From contig NZ_JACOPD010000008.1 in assembly GCF_014287955.1 (NCBI RefSeq), positions 1 to 64,000 of the forward strand: a stretch of DNA of 64,000 nt, in the 5' to 3' direction. Below the pieces are notes generated by a model. That model was not told the DNA's origin. It saw only the letters and a program-made list of their open reading frames with translations, and ran no database searches. The stretch comes from Lachnospira hominis (ex Liu et al. 2021) (GTDB lineage: Bacteria > Bacillota > Clostridia > Lachnospirales > Lachnospiraceae). This document shows, in pieces, positions 43,244 to 52,157 of this stretch (within the stretch, counting starts at the first letter, position 1; each line of letters begins with the position of its first letter). Made by a program: the position numbers and the translations under genes.

Positions 43244-43294
43244 GACCGCAAGGTCGGGAACACAGCCCGCAGGGTGAAGTTCCCGGCGGGCTTT
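43244..43294 (+). promoter_or_regulatory. Intergenic hairpin/pseudoknot before virB4
   Basis: GACC-GCAA-GGTC (43244-43255) is a GNRA-capped stem. GGGAAC (43256-43261) can pair with GTTCCC (43279-43284), and AGCCCGC (43264-43270) with GCGGGCT (43286-43292); the two are interleaved, giving a pseudoknot. If only the second stem forms, it resembles a terminator. The element ACCGCAAGG...GGAACACA..GCCCG recurs in the leader at 23515-23550. Confidence 0.5.
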
Positions 43295-43320
43295 CATTAT
43301 AAGAAAGCGAGGTTAGAGAC

Positions 43321-45693
43321 ATGGGTTTATTTACAGACGGATTTAAGTTATTAAAGAAGGCGAGTGAGCCTTTGTATAAGACACCTAAATCCATTCAGGA
43401 AACCATAGAGATTATGGCGGTGGCTGAAAACGGCATTTTTGAAGTGAGCAAAAATAAGTATTCCAAATGCTACCGCTTTCAGGACATCAATTACACGACA
43501 GCAACGGAGGATGAGCAGATCGGTATTTTCGAGAGGTATTGCAAGTTCCTAAATTCGCTGGACTGTAATTATAAGATTACGATCAACAATAAGAACAAAA
43601 ACATGGATGAACTCCGTGACAAGGTTCTGATTGCTGAGAAAAACGATGGCTTCAATAATTATAGAAGAATCTACAATGACATCATTGAGGAGAAGATTAT
43701 TGAGGGCAGACAGGGGATTGAGCAGGAGAGATACCTGACAATCACGATTGAGAGAAAGAACTTCGAGGAGGCAAAGGCACAGTTTGCTACCCTTGAGGCA
43801 ACGATACACAAGGCTTTCATTGAGCTTGGGGCAGAGATTGTTCCGCTTAATGGCAATGAGAGACTGAAAGTGCTCTATGATTATTATCATCTTGGAGATG
43901 AGGGCAGCTTTGATTTTGATATCAAAAAGGCAAAGAAGGTCGGAGCAGATTTTAGAAATGATCTGTGCAATGGGATGGTGAAATATTTCCCGGACCATTT
44001 TGAGGATGAGAGTAAATTCTGCAAGGCACTTTTTATCAAAAAGTATCCGAGCAGTTTGTCAGACAGATTTATCAATGAGATTACTTCCCTTCCGGTTCAT
44101 TCCATCACGAGCATTGATGTGGTGCCTGTTCCTAAGGATTTGACTACAAAGGTGCTTCAGAAGAAATACCTTGGTATTGAGTCGGATATCATTAAGCAGC
44201 AGAGAGTCCGTAATAAGAATAACGACTTTTCTACGGAAATTTCATATGCCAAGAGAACGGAGAAAAAGGAGATTGAGGAAATCATGGATGATGTCCGTGA
44301 GAATGACCAGTGCCTTTTCTTCGTGGGAGTTACTATTATTCTTATGGCAGAGAGCAAAAAAGAGCTTGATAGCGTCTGTGAGACAGTGGAGACTATCGGA
44401 AAGCGTAACAGCTGTACGATTGATACACACTACTTAAAGCAGAGGGAGGCACTCAACACAGCGCTTCCGATTGGTGTAAGACAGGTGGAGACAATGCGTA
44501 CCCTTCTTACCCAGTCACTTGCGGTGCTTATGCCATTCAATGTGCAGGAATTAAATGACAGCACAGGGAACTATTATGGTATCAATCAGATCAGCAAGAA
44601 TGTGAATATCGGTAACAGAAAGAAGCTGATAAACGGAAATGGCTTCGTTTTCGGAGTGCCGGGTTCCGGTAAATCCTTCTTCTGTAAGATGGAAATGGGC
44701 AGCGTATTCTTGTCGGGAGATGATGAGATAATCGTCATAGATCCAATGAACGAATACTTTGATATTGCTGAGACTTATGGTGGAACAGTGGTAAATATGT
44801 CCACTTACACGGATAACTATGTGAATCCGCTGGAGATGGATGTATGGAGCCTTGATCCGAATGATTCCAAGGGAATGGTAAGAGAAAAAGGCGAGTTTAT
44901 GCTTGGTCTTTGTGAGCAGTGTATCGGAGACAGCTTAAATTCAAGACAGAAGTCAATCATTGACCGCTGCGTGAGAAAGCTGTATATCGACATTGCAAGA
45001 AGCAAAGAGAAGTATATCCCGGTGATGAGTGATTTTTACGGTATCCTTATGGCGCAGCCGGAGGAGGAAGCAAAGGACATTGCACTGTCACTAGAGCTTT
45101 TCGTAAATGGTTCGCTTAACATCTTCAATCACCAGACAAATGTGGATGTGGATAACAGATTTACAGTATATGGCATCAGGGACTTGGGTACAGAACTTAG
45201 TCCTATCACAATGCTTGTTATGATGGAATCCATTCAGAACAGGATTGTTGAGAATGGCAAGAGAGGCAAGGCAACATGGCTCTATATTGATGAGTTCCAT
45301 GTTCTGCTTAATTCCGAGTATTCTGCAAAATACTTGCAGCAGCTCTGGAAGAAGGTAAGAAAGCAGGGAGGTCTTTGTACCGGTATCACGCAGAATGTTG
45401 TCGATCTGTTGCAGAATTACACAGCAACCACAATGCTTGCAAACTCTGAGTTTGTGGCACTCTTGAAGCAGGCAAATACAGATAGTTCAAAGATGGCGGA
45501 GGTTATCGGGGTATCAGAGGCACAGCTTCGTTTCGTAACCAATACAGCATCCGGAATGGGACTTATTAAGTGTGGTTCTGTGGTGATTCCGTTTGACAAT
45601 CAGATTAGTAAAGATACAGATCTTTACAGACTGTATAACACAAATATCCACGAGAAGATTGCGGAGCAGAAGAAAAAAGAGGCAATGTCGTAA
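43321..45693 (+). CDS. VirB4-like transfer ATPase (CD1110 family)
   Basis: This 790-aa ATPase energises channel assembly. The N-terminal half is the VirB4/TraE-type region. Walker A is GVPGSGKS (445-452), with Walker B WLYIDEFH at D657/E658, and a QLWKKVRKQGGLCTGITQNV segment typical of VirB4 follows. The length is standard for the family. It begins 92 bp after the PrgI-like gene, behind a structured spacer and a GCGAGG site. It is intact and supports a functional transfer system. Confidence 0.92.
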   Translation: MGLFTDGFKLLKKASEPLYKTPKSIQETIEIMAVAENGIFEVSKNKYSKCYRFQDINYTTATEDEQIGIFERYCKFLNSLDCNYKITINNKNKNMDELRDKVLIAEKNDGFNNYRRIYNDIIEEKIIEGRQGIEQERYLTITIERKNFEEAKAQFATLEATIHKAFIELGAEIVPLNGNERLKVLYDYYHLGDEGSFDFDIKKAKKVGADFRNDLCNGMVKYFPDHFEDESKFCKALFIKKYPSSLSDRFINEITSLPVHSITSIDVVPVPKDLTTKVLQKKYLGIESDIIKQQRVRNKNNDFSTEISYAKRTEKKEIEEIMDDVRENDQCLFFVGVTIILMAESKKELDSVCETVETIGKRNSCTIDTHYLKQREALNTALPIGVRQVETMRTLLTQSLAVLMPFNVQELNDSTGNYYGINQISKNVNIGNRKKLINGNGFVFGVPGSGKSFFCKMEMGSVFLSGDDEIIVIDPMNEYFDIAETYGGTVVNMSTYTDNYVNPLEMDVWSLDPNDSKGMVREKGEFMLGLCEQCIGDSLNSRQKSIIDRCVRKLYIDIARSKEKYIPVMSDFYGILMAQPEEEAKDIALSLELFVNGSLNIFNHQTNVDVDNRFTVYGIRDLGTELSPITMLVMMESIQNRIVENGKRGKATWLYIDEFHVLLNSEYSAKYLQQLWKKVRKQGGLCTGITQNVVDLLQNYTATTMLANSEFVALLKQANTDSSKMAEVIGVSEAQLRFVTNTASGMGLIKCGSVVIPFDNQISKDTDLYRLYNTNIHEKIAEQKKKEAMS

Positions 45694-45783
45694 GGATAAC
45701 AGATGAAATTTATATGATTCTATAGTATAATCAAGAGGTCGGATGTAAGTCCGGCCTTGATGATTATGAATAAGGTATTACCT

Positions 45784-45993
45784 ATGTTTAAGAAGAAACC
45801 ACAAAGACCCAAATATGACAAGACGAACAAAAAGGCAGTTCTTAAATGTAGCATTTGTACTGGAGAACAGGTGGCTGGGTTTAAGGATATATATACCGGA
45901 CACTTTGACGAGATTATGCTGATTCGTGACACAGCTGATTTGGATACATTTATGGAAATGTATGATGTGGCAACGATTTCTAAGGAATACTAG
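45784..45993 (+). CDS. Conserved small CxxC protein
   Basis: This 69-aa protein (MFKKKPQRPKYD, AVLKCSICTGEQVAGFKDIYTG, HFDEIMLIRDTADLDTFMEMY) belongs to a small family that is frequent in clostridial conjugative elements and sometimes mislabelled in databases as an aspartate dehydrogenase. One CxxC pair is present and no enzyme fold is apparent. I start it at the ATG before FKKK; the upstream ATGs at 45763-45769 are also in frame. It is the last gene before the resistance module. Confidence 0.6.
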   Translation: MFKKKPQRPKYDKTNKKAVLKCSICTGEQVAGFKDIYTGHFDEIMLIRDTADLDTFMEMYDVATISKEY

Positions 45994-46176
45994 TAATCAT
46001 TAAGGGATGGAAAATTTGAATTTGGCGGTGAGATAAATGAATTATATTAGACAATGATTTCTTATACTGCAGATAGGCTTGCAGAGGTGGATAATAAAAA
46101 CTATATACAATTACGTAACAATGTGTTAGTATGATTAACAGAAAAAAGAAAGGCACATGAAGTGAAAGGTGAGGAG

Positions 46177-46360
46177 ATGTATAACAGATAATTTGGTTTG
46201 AGCAAGACATATATGATTTAAGCCCTGTGGTACACAGGCTTGTTTTTGTGTACGCTTGAATTAGATTATCGCAAGAGATTTTCCTTTGTTTTCATTTGTG
46301 AGAATATATAAAGGTTTATTTGGCGGGTCTTTTTGTGTATGCAAAAAAGGCTCGTTTTTT
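46177..46360 (+). promoter_or_regulatory. Attenuator leader of the ABC-F gene
   Basis: A tiny ORF (ATG 46177, MYNR, stop 46191) follows GGTGAGGAG. Then come a hairpin AAGC.CTGTG/CACAG.GCTT (46220-46241) with a T-rich tail and a terminator CGGGTCTTTTT/AAAAAGGCTCG (46324-46354) with six T. An alternative stem TGTG..TGCAAAA (46334-46346) with TTTTGCACACA (46363-46373) excludes it. This is the usual design of antibiotic-induced read-through. The rest of 45994-46392 holds no gene. Confidence 0.6.
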
Positions 46361-46392
46361 ACTTTTGCACACAGGCGAAAGGAGGAACCAAT

Positions 46393-47931
46393 ATGTTACA
46401 GATAAAAAATTTAAATTTAACACATAAAAAGGATTTAAGAGTCATACTTAGTGAATTTAACCTTGTACTAAATAAAGGTGATAAGGCGGTAATCATTGGT
46501 GAAGAAGGAAATGGAAAATCAACATTGATGAAGTGGATTTACAATCCATTACTTATTGATAATTATATAGAAGCTGAAGGAGAAAGGTTGGTCGGAAAAG
46601 AAATACTCGGTTATCTTCCACAGGAAATATCTGAAGAAGATAAAGAAAAAACTATTTATGAGTTCTTTTCTGCAGAAGAAATGTTTTGGAATAGAACACC
46701 GAAAGAGTTATCTGAAATTACCGGAAAATTCGGAATGACAAGTGAATTTTTCTATAGTGACCAGAAAATGGGAAGTCTTTCGGGTGGAGAAAAAGTTAAG
46801 GCACACCTAATGAGACTTATTATTCAGGATGTGACTGTGCTTTTGTTGGATGAACCTTCAAATGATATAGATATCAATACGCTGGAAATCCTTGAAAAAA
46901 TAATAAATGACTGGGAGCACATAGTACTTTTCATTTCTCATGATGAAACTTTGATAGAAAATACAGCGAATATGGTAATTCATATTGAACAGATTGTGCG
47001 AAAAACAAAGACCAGATATACAGTCGCAAAAATTCCTTACAGAAAATATTTAGAAGAAAGATTTCATAAATTTGAGAGCCAGGAAAGACAAGCATTAAAT
47101 GATCGAAAAGAAAAAAAGATTCGTGATGAAAAATACAGAAAAATCATGCAAAGTGTTCAGAACGCATTAGGGAACTGTTCCAGACAGTCACCAGCCGAAG
47201 CCAAAAACTTAAAAGATAAAATGCACGCAGTTAAGTCTATGGAACGAAGATTTGAAAAGGAAGATGAAAACATGACGGAGATGCCGGAACAGGAGGAGGC
47301 TATTTTCTTTAAACTGGGAGACAAAGATTCATCTATTCCGGCAGGAAAAACAGTTATAGAGTATACTCTTGCAAAACTTACGACTAAGGATGAGGAAAGG
47401 GTTTTGGCTGAAGACATTAACTTGAAAATAAGAGGCTCGGAGAAAATATGTATTATTGGCGCTAATGGAGTGGGAAAAACGACTCTTTTAAGAAAAATAG
47501 CGGAAGAACTTTCGCAGCGAGATGATATTAAGGCAGAGTATATGCCGCAAAACTATGAAGAGATACTTGATTTGGATATGACTCCTGTTGATTTTCTTGA
47601 TAAATCCGGAGACAAGGAAGAAAGAACAAGAATTAGAACATATCTTGGTTCCCTTAAATATACTGCGGATGAAATGGAACATCCTATAAGGGAACTGTCC
47701 GGAGGGCAAAAGGCCAAGGTGCTTCTTTTAAGTATGAGTTTGAGCGGAGCAAATGTACTTATTTTAGATGAACCAACAAGAAACTTTTCGCCCTTATCGG
47801 GACCTGTAATCAGAAAAATGCTTAGAGAGTTCCCGGGAGCTATTATCAGTATTTCTCACGATAGAAAGTATATTGATGAGGTATGTGATAAAATATACGA
47901 GTTAGATTATAGTGGATTAAGAAATTTGTAA
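46393..47931 (+). CDS. ABC-F ribosome protection protein
   Basis: This 512-aa protein has two ABC domains and no membrane segments. Domain 1 has GEEGNGKST, LSGGEKVK and LLLDEPSNDID; domain 2 has GANGVGKTT, LSGGQKAK and LILDEPTRNFSP. The linker between them is helical and Lys/Glu-rich, the part that reaches the peptidyl-transferase centre. ABC-F proteins of this kind (Lsa/Vga/Sal-like) displace lincosamides, pleuromutilins and streptogramin A. The exact class cannot be set from sequence alone. AAAGGAGG precedes ATG 46393. It is followed by a lincosamide transferase gene, which supports the same drug class. Confidence 0.85.
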   Translation: MLQIKNLNLTHKKDLRVILSEFNLVLNKGDKAVIIGEEGNGKSTLMKWIYNPLLIDNYIEAEGERLVGKEILGYLPQEISEEDKEKTIYEFFSAEEMFWNRTPKELSEITGKFGMTSEFFYSDQKMGSLSGGEKVKAHLMRLIIQDVTVLLLDEPSNDIDINTLEILEKIINDWEHIVLFISHDETLIENTANMVIHIEQIVRKTKTRYTVAKIPYRKYLEERFHKFESQERQALNDRKEKKIRDEKYRKIMQSVQNALGNCSRQSPAEAKNLKDKMHAVKSMERRFEKEDENMTEMPEQEEAIFFKLGDKDSSIPAGKTVIEYTLAKLTTKDEERVLAEDINLKIRGSEKICIIGANGVGKTTLLRKIAEELSQRDDIKAEYMPQNYEEILDLDMTPVDFLDKSGDKEERTRIRTYLGSLKYTADEMEHPIRELSGGQKAKVLLLSMSLSGANVLILDEPTRNFSPLSGPVIRKMLREFPGAIISISHDRKYIDEVCDKIYELDYSGLRNL

Positions 47932-47946
47932 TGAATGGAGGATAAG

Positions 47947-48441
47947 ATGGTCAATATTACAGATGTAAAACAGATTCTTCAACTCGCGATAGATGCCGAG
48001 ATTAAAGTCTTTCTTGATGGTGGCTGGGGGGTAGATGCGTTGCTTGGACATCAGTCAAGAGTCCATAACGATATTGATATTTTTGTAGAAAAGAAAGATT
48101 ATCAGAACTTTATAGAGATAATGAAAGATAATGACTTTTATGAGATTAAGATGGAATATACAACATTGAACCATACTGTATGGAAAGATGCGAAAAACAG
48201 GATTGTTGATTTGCATTGTTTTGAATATACGGGCGAAGGTGAAATTCTTTATGAGGGGGATAACTTTCCGGTAGAAACTTTTTCTGGTAAAGGAAAAATT
48301 GAGGAGATAGAGGTTTCTTGTATTGAACCATATAGTCAAGTAATGTTCCATTTGGGATATGAATTTGATGAAAATGATGTACATGATGTGAAGCTATTGT
48401 GTGAGACATTTCATATCGAAATTCCAAATGAGTATAGATAA
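47947..48441 (+). CDS. Lincosamide nucleotidyltransferase (Lnu family)
   Basis: This 164-aa protein has the nucleotidyltransferase core of small Lnu enzymes: KVFLDGGWGVDALLG, then RVHNDIDIFV with the paired catalytic Asp residues, RIVDLHCFEY and a C-terminal VMFHLGYEFDENDVHD. It adenylylates lincomycin or clindamycin. The size and motifs look closest to Lnu(C)-type proteins, which I cannot confirm without a search. The start at 47947 is chosen for GGAGG at the right distance. It lies 15 bp after the ABC-F stop, so the two form one resistance operon. Confidence 0.8.
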   Translation: MVNITDVKQILQLAIDAEIKVFLDGGWGVDALLGHQSRVHNDIDIFVEKKDYQNFIEIMKDNDFYEIKMEYTTLNHTVWKDAKNRIVDLHCFEYTGEGEILYEGDNFPVETFSGKGKIEEIEVSCIEPYSQVMFHLGYEFDENDVHDVKLLCETFHIEIPNEYR

Positions 48442-48445
48442 CTGT

Positions 48446-48461
48446 AAATTCAAATTTGTAG
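48446..48461 (+). repeat. Direct repeat flanking the GNAT gene, left copy
   Basis: AAATTCAAATTTGTAG; the right copy at 48903-48918 reads AAATTCCAATTTGTAG. A related AAATTCAAGTTTGTC follows the NTF2-like gene at 40686-40700. The unit is itself nearly palindromic (AAATT..AATTT). Confidence 0.5.
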
Positions 48462-48471
48462 AGGTTATATT

Positions 48472-48900
48472 ATGATAAGAGCAGTCAAGGAAAATGATTT
48501 ATCTGCTGTTATGCAGATATGGCTTGATATAAACATTAAAGCACATAGTTTCATATCAAAGCACTATTGGATGGATAATTATGATATGGTAAAAAAGATT
48601 CTTCCACAAGCAGAAATATATGTGTATGAAAACAATGGCACAAAAGAAATAGAAGGCTTTATTGGATTGACAGATAATTATATTGCGGGATTATTCGTAA
48701 AAGAAGATATGCAGTCGAAAGGCATTGGGAAACAACTATTGAATTATGCAAAAGGCATTAAATCCAATATGTATTTGAGCGTTTATAATAAGAATATCCG
48801 TGCAATTCAATTTTATCAGAGAGAACAATTTGTAGTTCAATCAGAAAACACGGATGATAATACCAACGAAAAAGAGTTGGTTATGGCTTGGAGCCGATAG
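48472..48900 (+). CDS. GNAT-family N-acetyltransferase
   Basis: This 142-aa single GNAT domain has MIRAVKENDLSAVMQIWLD at the N-terminus and the acetyl-CoA loop LFVKEDMQSKGIGKQLLNYA (Q/R-x-x-G-x-G/A). YLSVYNKNIRAIQFYQREQF forms the last strand-helix. The substrate is unknown; the small YjaB/SpeG-like size does not distinguish drug from metabolite acetylation. Its position directly behind the Lnu gene suggests that it came with the resistance module, but direct repeats flank it, so it may be a separate insert. Confidence 0.8.
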   Translation: MIRAVKENDLSAVMQIWLDINIKAHSFISKHYWMDNYDMVKKILPQAEIYVYENNGTKEIEGFIGLTDNYIAGLFVKEDMQSKGIGKQLLNYAKGIKSNMYLSVYNKNIRAIQFYQREQFVVQSENTDDNTNEKELVMAWSR

Positions 48901-48902
48901 AC

Positions 48903-48918
48903 AAATTCCAATTTGTAG
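48903..48918 (+). repeat. Direct repeat flanking the GNAT gene, right copy
   Basis: AAATTCCAATTTGTAG begins two bases after the GNAT stop codon and matches 15 of 16 positions of the copy at 48446. Confidence 0.5.
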
Positions 48919-48977
48919 GGAACAGAAAATTCCAGTTCTACGGAGCTTTTAAAATTGAATATTGGATGATTTTACAT

Positions 48978-49018
48978 AGCCGTTAAGGAGTAATTAAGCT
49001 CCTTAGCGGCTTATTTTA
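48978..49018 (+). terminator. Terminator after the resistance module
   Basis: AGCCGTTAAGGAG (48978-48990) pairs with CTCCTTAGCGGCT (48999-49011), followed by a T-rich tract. It isolates the module from the next transfer gene. Confidence 0.75.
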
Positions 49019-49041
49019 TTTCACGATAGGAGGTGAGGAAA

Positions 49042-50964
49042 ATGAAAATTAAAAAGGTGGATGACAAGCCGATGATCATTCACACAAAGGAGAAAGCTAA
49101 GATTCATGCCCACGAGCCAAAGGGTGCCAAGATTAAAGGCAGCAACATCTATACAGTAGAGAGAGGTCCTAAGACTATCGGTGCAAAGGTATCTGATGAT
49201 AAAAAGAAGTCCTATCGCAAGAGTACCATTCATCAGTCAGAGCCGAAGAATAGGGGACTATCAAGATTTAAGCGAAACTATAGAGAATCAAACACTTCCA
49301 TCAAGACCAAGAACACCAATCTTCACATAGCAGGAAGAACAGGTGCACTTGCAGCCGGGGCAGTAACGGAGCAGGTGGAAGGCGGGCAGGAGGTATCGCA
49401 GGCAGCATATCTTGCATATGAAGCGAGCCGACCTGTTACCGGAACTGCTTCTAAGGGTGCAGCACTTTTCAGGAAAAAGGCGGCAGCCGAGGCAAGGAAG
49501 CGTATCAAGAAGGTAGATGCAGGAAAGAAGCTGGCAAAAAAGACAGCAAAGAAAGCTGCCAAAGATACTGCAAAGACTGTAGCTAAAGAGACAGCAAAAG
49601 AAACAGCCAAGACTACTGCCAAGGTTGCAACAAAAACTGCTACAAAGGCAGCTGCTACAGCGGCAGGAACAGCAGTTGCACCGGGAGTAGGCACGGCAAT
49701 CGGCATGGCAGCCGGATATGCTGCAGGTGTGTCCATAGAGGTCAAGGATGAAAAGATGACCAACCGGAGCAGGAAGATAAAATTCTTTCTGGATAAGATG
49801 AAAGCACAGGAGAATCAGACAGATAGCGTGGCAAAGCTGGTAAAGGATCTGATTGTGCGAAAAGTGATTACCTGGGTAAAGGCAGCTGCACCGATTATTG
49901 GATTGGTGCTGTTGTTACTTGTACTTGTAGTTGCCATGATTGCGGTTCCGGTTATAGCGGTGATAGCAATCCTTTACAATTCTCCATTTGCTTTATTTCT
50001 GCCACCACTTGAATCAGGAGATACCGTGCAGATAGTAACGAGTGCTTATGTGCAGGAGTTTAACCGGGATGTGAATACGAAAGTGAATGAGCATACCGGA
50101 TATGACCTTGGAGAGCTTGTCTATGTGGATTATGAAGGTATGGAAGAAACCCCAAGCAATTACTATGACATCATGGCAGTCTATATGGTCAAGCATGGTG
50201 TCGGAGATACTGCAACAGTCATGAATGAGACTTCAAAAGGCTGGCTGCAGGCAGTTGTAAATGATATGTGTTCATACACCACAAGCACAGGAACAAAGGA
50301 TGTGGAAGAAACGGATGCAGACGGTAATGTAACTACTGTTACGAAGTCGGTTCTGTATGTGAATGTCACACTGAAATCGTACAGAGATATGATTTCGGTC
50401 TATGGATTTAATTCTGATCAGGTGGAAATGCTTGAGCAGATCATGAGTCCGGAGTTTATGGGACAGCTTGGATATGCCGGAAGCGGAAGTGGTGGCGGAG
50501 GCGGAAGTCCGGGAGTAAGCTCCATGACTGAGGATGAAATCAATGCCATCCTTAGTGGAATTACAGACAGCAGGCAGAAAACAGTCTGCTCCTATGCACT
50601 ACACAGAGTTGGCTTCCCTTATAGTCAGGATTTAAGAGACAGCGGTAACTATTATGACTGCAGTTCCTTAGCCTATTATTCATGGAAGGATGCAGGTGTG
50701 GATATTAGTTACGGTGGTGCAACCACAGCGGCAGCGGAGGCACAGGGACTGGATGAAGCCGGAAAGACTGTTTCCTTTGATGAGTTACAGCCGGGAGACC
50801 TTATCTTTTACAGTTTTACAAGTAATGGAAGATATAAGAACATCAGCCATGTGGCAGTATACGTCGGAAATGGCAAGGTGGTAGAGGCACTTAATGAAAG
50901 TCTTGGCGTTGTTTACAGGGATGTGGCAAGCACAGGGAAGATAGTTGTGATAGGAAGACCATAA
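49042..50964 (+). CDS. NlpC/P60 hydrolase of the transfer channel (CD1108 family)
   Basis: This 640-aa VirB1-like wall-opening protein has three parts. The basic N-terminus contains an unusual Lys/Ala/Thr-rich stretch (about residues 150-215, repeated AKKTAKKAAKDTAKT-type units) resembling histone tails. A membrane span follows at about 285-315 (IIGLVLLLLVLVVAMIAVPV). The extracellular part has a lysozyme-like region, a Gly-rich hinge (about 485) and a C-terminal NlpC/P60 domain with C540 (YYDCSSLAYY) and H603 (ISHVAVYVG). It cuts peptidoglycan for the mating channel. ATG 49042 is preferred over GTG 49033 because AGGAGG lies 9 bp before it. Confidence 0.85.
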   Translation: MKIKKVDDKPMIIHTKEKAKIHAHEPKGAKIKGSNIYTVERGPKTIGAKVSDDKKKSYRKSTIHQSEPKNRGLSRFKRNYRESNTSIKTKNTNLHIAGRTGALAAGAVTEQVEGGQEVSQAAYLAYEASRPVTGTASKGAALFRKKAAAEARKRIKKVDAGKKLAKKTAKKAAKDTAKTVAKETAKETAKTTAKVATKTATKAAATAAGTAVAPGVGTAIGMAAGYAAGVSIEVKDEKMTNRSRKIKFFLDKMKAQENQTDSVAKLVKDLIVRKVITWVKAAAPIIGLVLLLLVLVVAMIAVPVIAVIAILYNSPFALFLPPLESGDTVQIVTSAYVQEFNRDVNTKVNEHTGYDLGELVYVDYEGMEETPSNYYDIMAVYMVKHGVGDTATVMNETSKGWLQAVVNDMCSYTTSTGTKDVEETDADGNVTTVTKSVLYVNVTLKSYRDMISVYGFNSDQVEMLEQIMSPEFMGQLGYAGSGSGGGGGSPGVSSMTEDEINAILSGITDSRQKTVCSYALHRVGFPYSQDLRDSGNYYDCSSLAYYSWKDAGVDISYGGATTAAAEAQGLDEAGKTVSFDELQPGDLIFYSFTSNGRYKNISHVAVYVGNGKVVEALNESLGVVYRDVASTGKIVVIGRP

Positions 50965-51014
50965 CAGGAAATTTGCAGAGAGGGCATAGTCCCTCTCTGA
51001 GACTGGAGGTAAGA

Positions 51015-51911
51015 ATGGATTTAAAAGATATGATACTGGTAACAGAAAACGACAGGGGAACAGAGACAAATATGCTGATGACTCTGGATGATTATAAGAG
51101 TTTTATAGCAGTTGATGACATGTCAGAGCTTGCAGACAATTTGTTGCAGCTTGGAAGGACGCTTGGTAAACCAGATAACTTCACAGAGTATTACAGGGCA
51201 GCAAATGTAACGGTATCTGCGAGATTCTGTCTGGATGATATTCAGCTGGGACACTTTCTTCAGGGATTTTATAACGATTCCAAAGAATTTCGGTTTGATA
51301 AAGAAGCCAGTTCTTATGAATGTGTTGCAAAGCTTAAGGAGATTGGAATGACCGATAAGGGCTGGGTGGATGATTTTAACCTGCATTATGAAATGGAGAA
51401 CCGCTCATTTGAAAGGGGACAGACATTTCATAACTTCAATGACCATGATTACATGGTGCTTGAAGCATTATCACCAAGAAATCTTGTGGTGATGGATATG
51501 AAGTCAGGTTCTCTTACAATCGCCCTTGGTGCGACAGAGTATAAGCGTTATCCGAAGGATGAGAAGCCTACAAAGGACAATACCACAATCGGGGTATCGT
51601 GGGAGCATGGCATTTATCTAGGTTCCACACTTTCAACTACAAATTTCAAGGCATGCAAGAGGGAGTATGGCACACCGGAAAAGATAGAGGATATCTATGA
51701 TTACAGGGCAAAGCTAAAGCAGAAGTTCTATTTTTATCAGGATATGTCAAAGGATGATGATGTACCGAAGAAGCTGCAGAATGACTTCCTTCACCAGATG
51801 TATGAGGATTTTGGAACGATTGAAGAGGACTGTTTTTACGACAGGCTGGAAGATGGAAAGTACGATGAAGGCTTTAAGGAAAGACAGGTAAAGGAAGAAA
51901 AGAGCCGGTGA
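51015..51911 (+). CDS. Conserved hypothetical protein
   Basis: This 298-aa soluble acidic protein (FHNFNDHDYMVLEALSPRNLV, GVSWEHGIYLGSTLSTTNF) ends in a charged tail. It is preceded by a hairpin AGAGAGGG/CCCTCTCT (50976-50998) and GGAGG. No family is recognised. It sits between the NlpC/P60 gene and the DpnD/PcfM-like gene in one direction with short gaps, so it is part of the transfer operon. Related proteins in other elements are uncharacterised to my knowledge. Confidence 0.55.
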   Translation: MDLKDMILVTENDRGTETNMLMTLDDYKSFIAVDDMSELADNLLQLGRTLGKPDNFTEYYRAANVTVSARFCLDDIQLGHFLQGFYNDSKEFRFDKEASSYECVAKLKEIGMTDKGWVDDFNLHYEMENRSFERGQTFHNFNDHDYMVLEALSPRNLVVMDMKSGSLTIALGATEYKRYPKDEKPTKDNTTIGVSWEHGIYLGSTLSTTNFKACKREYGTPEKIEDIYDYRAKLKQKFYFYQDMSKDDDVPKKLQNDFLHQMYEDFGTIEEDCFYDRLEDGKYDEGFKERQVKEEKSR

Positions 51912-51938
51912 TGAGATTTTTACAGGAGGCGATATCAT

Positions 51939-52157
51939 ATGGAACAGGAATTTGATGTTGAGATAAAAGAAGTGCTTTCACGAGTACAGAAAGTAAAGGC
52001 AGAGTCGCTTGACGATGCCATCAATAAGGCAATGGATATGTATTATGCAGAGCAGATAGTCCTTGGAGCAGAGGACATGAAGGGAGTTGATTTTGCGCCT
52101 ATCAGCGAAGGTCAGCTCCCTTATTCATTAAAAGAAAACGGAGGAAAAGCAAGATGA
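51939..52157 (+). CDS. DpnD/PcfM-like small protein
   Basis: This 72-aa protein matches the DpnD-PcfM pattern: FDVEIKEVLSRVQKVKAESLDDAI, then MYYAEQIVLGAEDMKGVDF. PcfM is encoded in the transfer operon of pCF10 and DpnD next to the DpnII restriction genes; the molecular role is unknown. Its stop overlaps the next start (ATGA). AGGAGG precedes ATG 51939. Confidence 0.75.
   Translation: MEQEFDVEIKEVLSRVQKVKAESLDDAINKAMDMYYAEQIVLGAEDMKGVDFAPISEGQLPYSLKENGGKAR

Noticed and set aside
45763..45993. Aspartate dehydrogenase
   Set aside because: The small CxxC family sometimes carries that label, but the 69-aa protein lacks any NAD-binding or catalytic domain.
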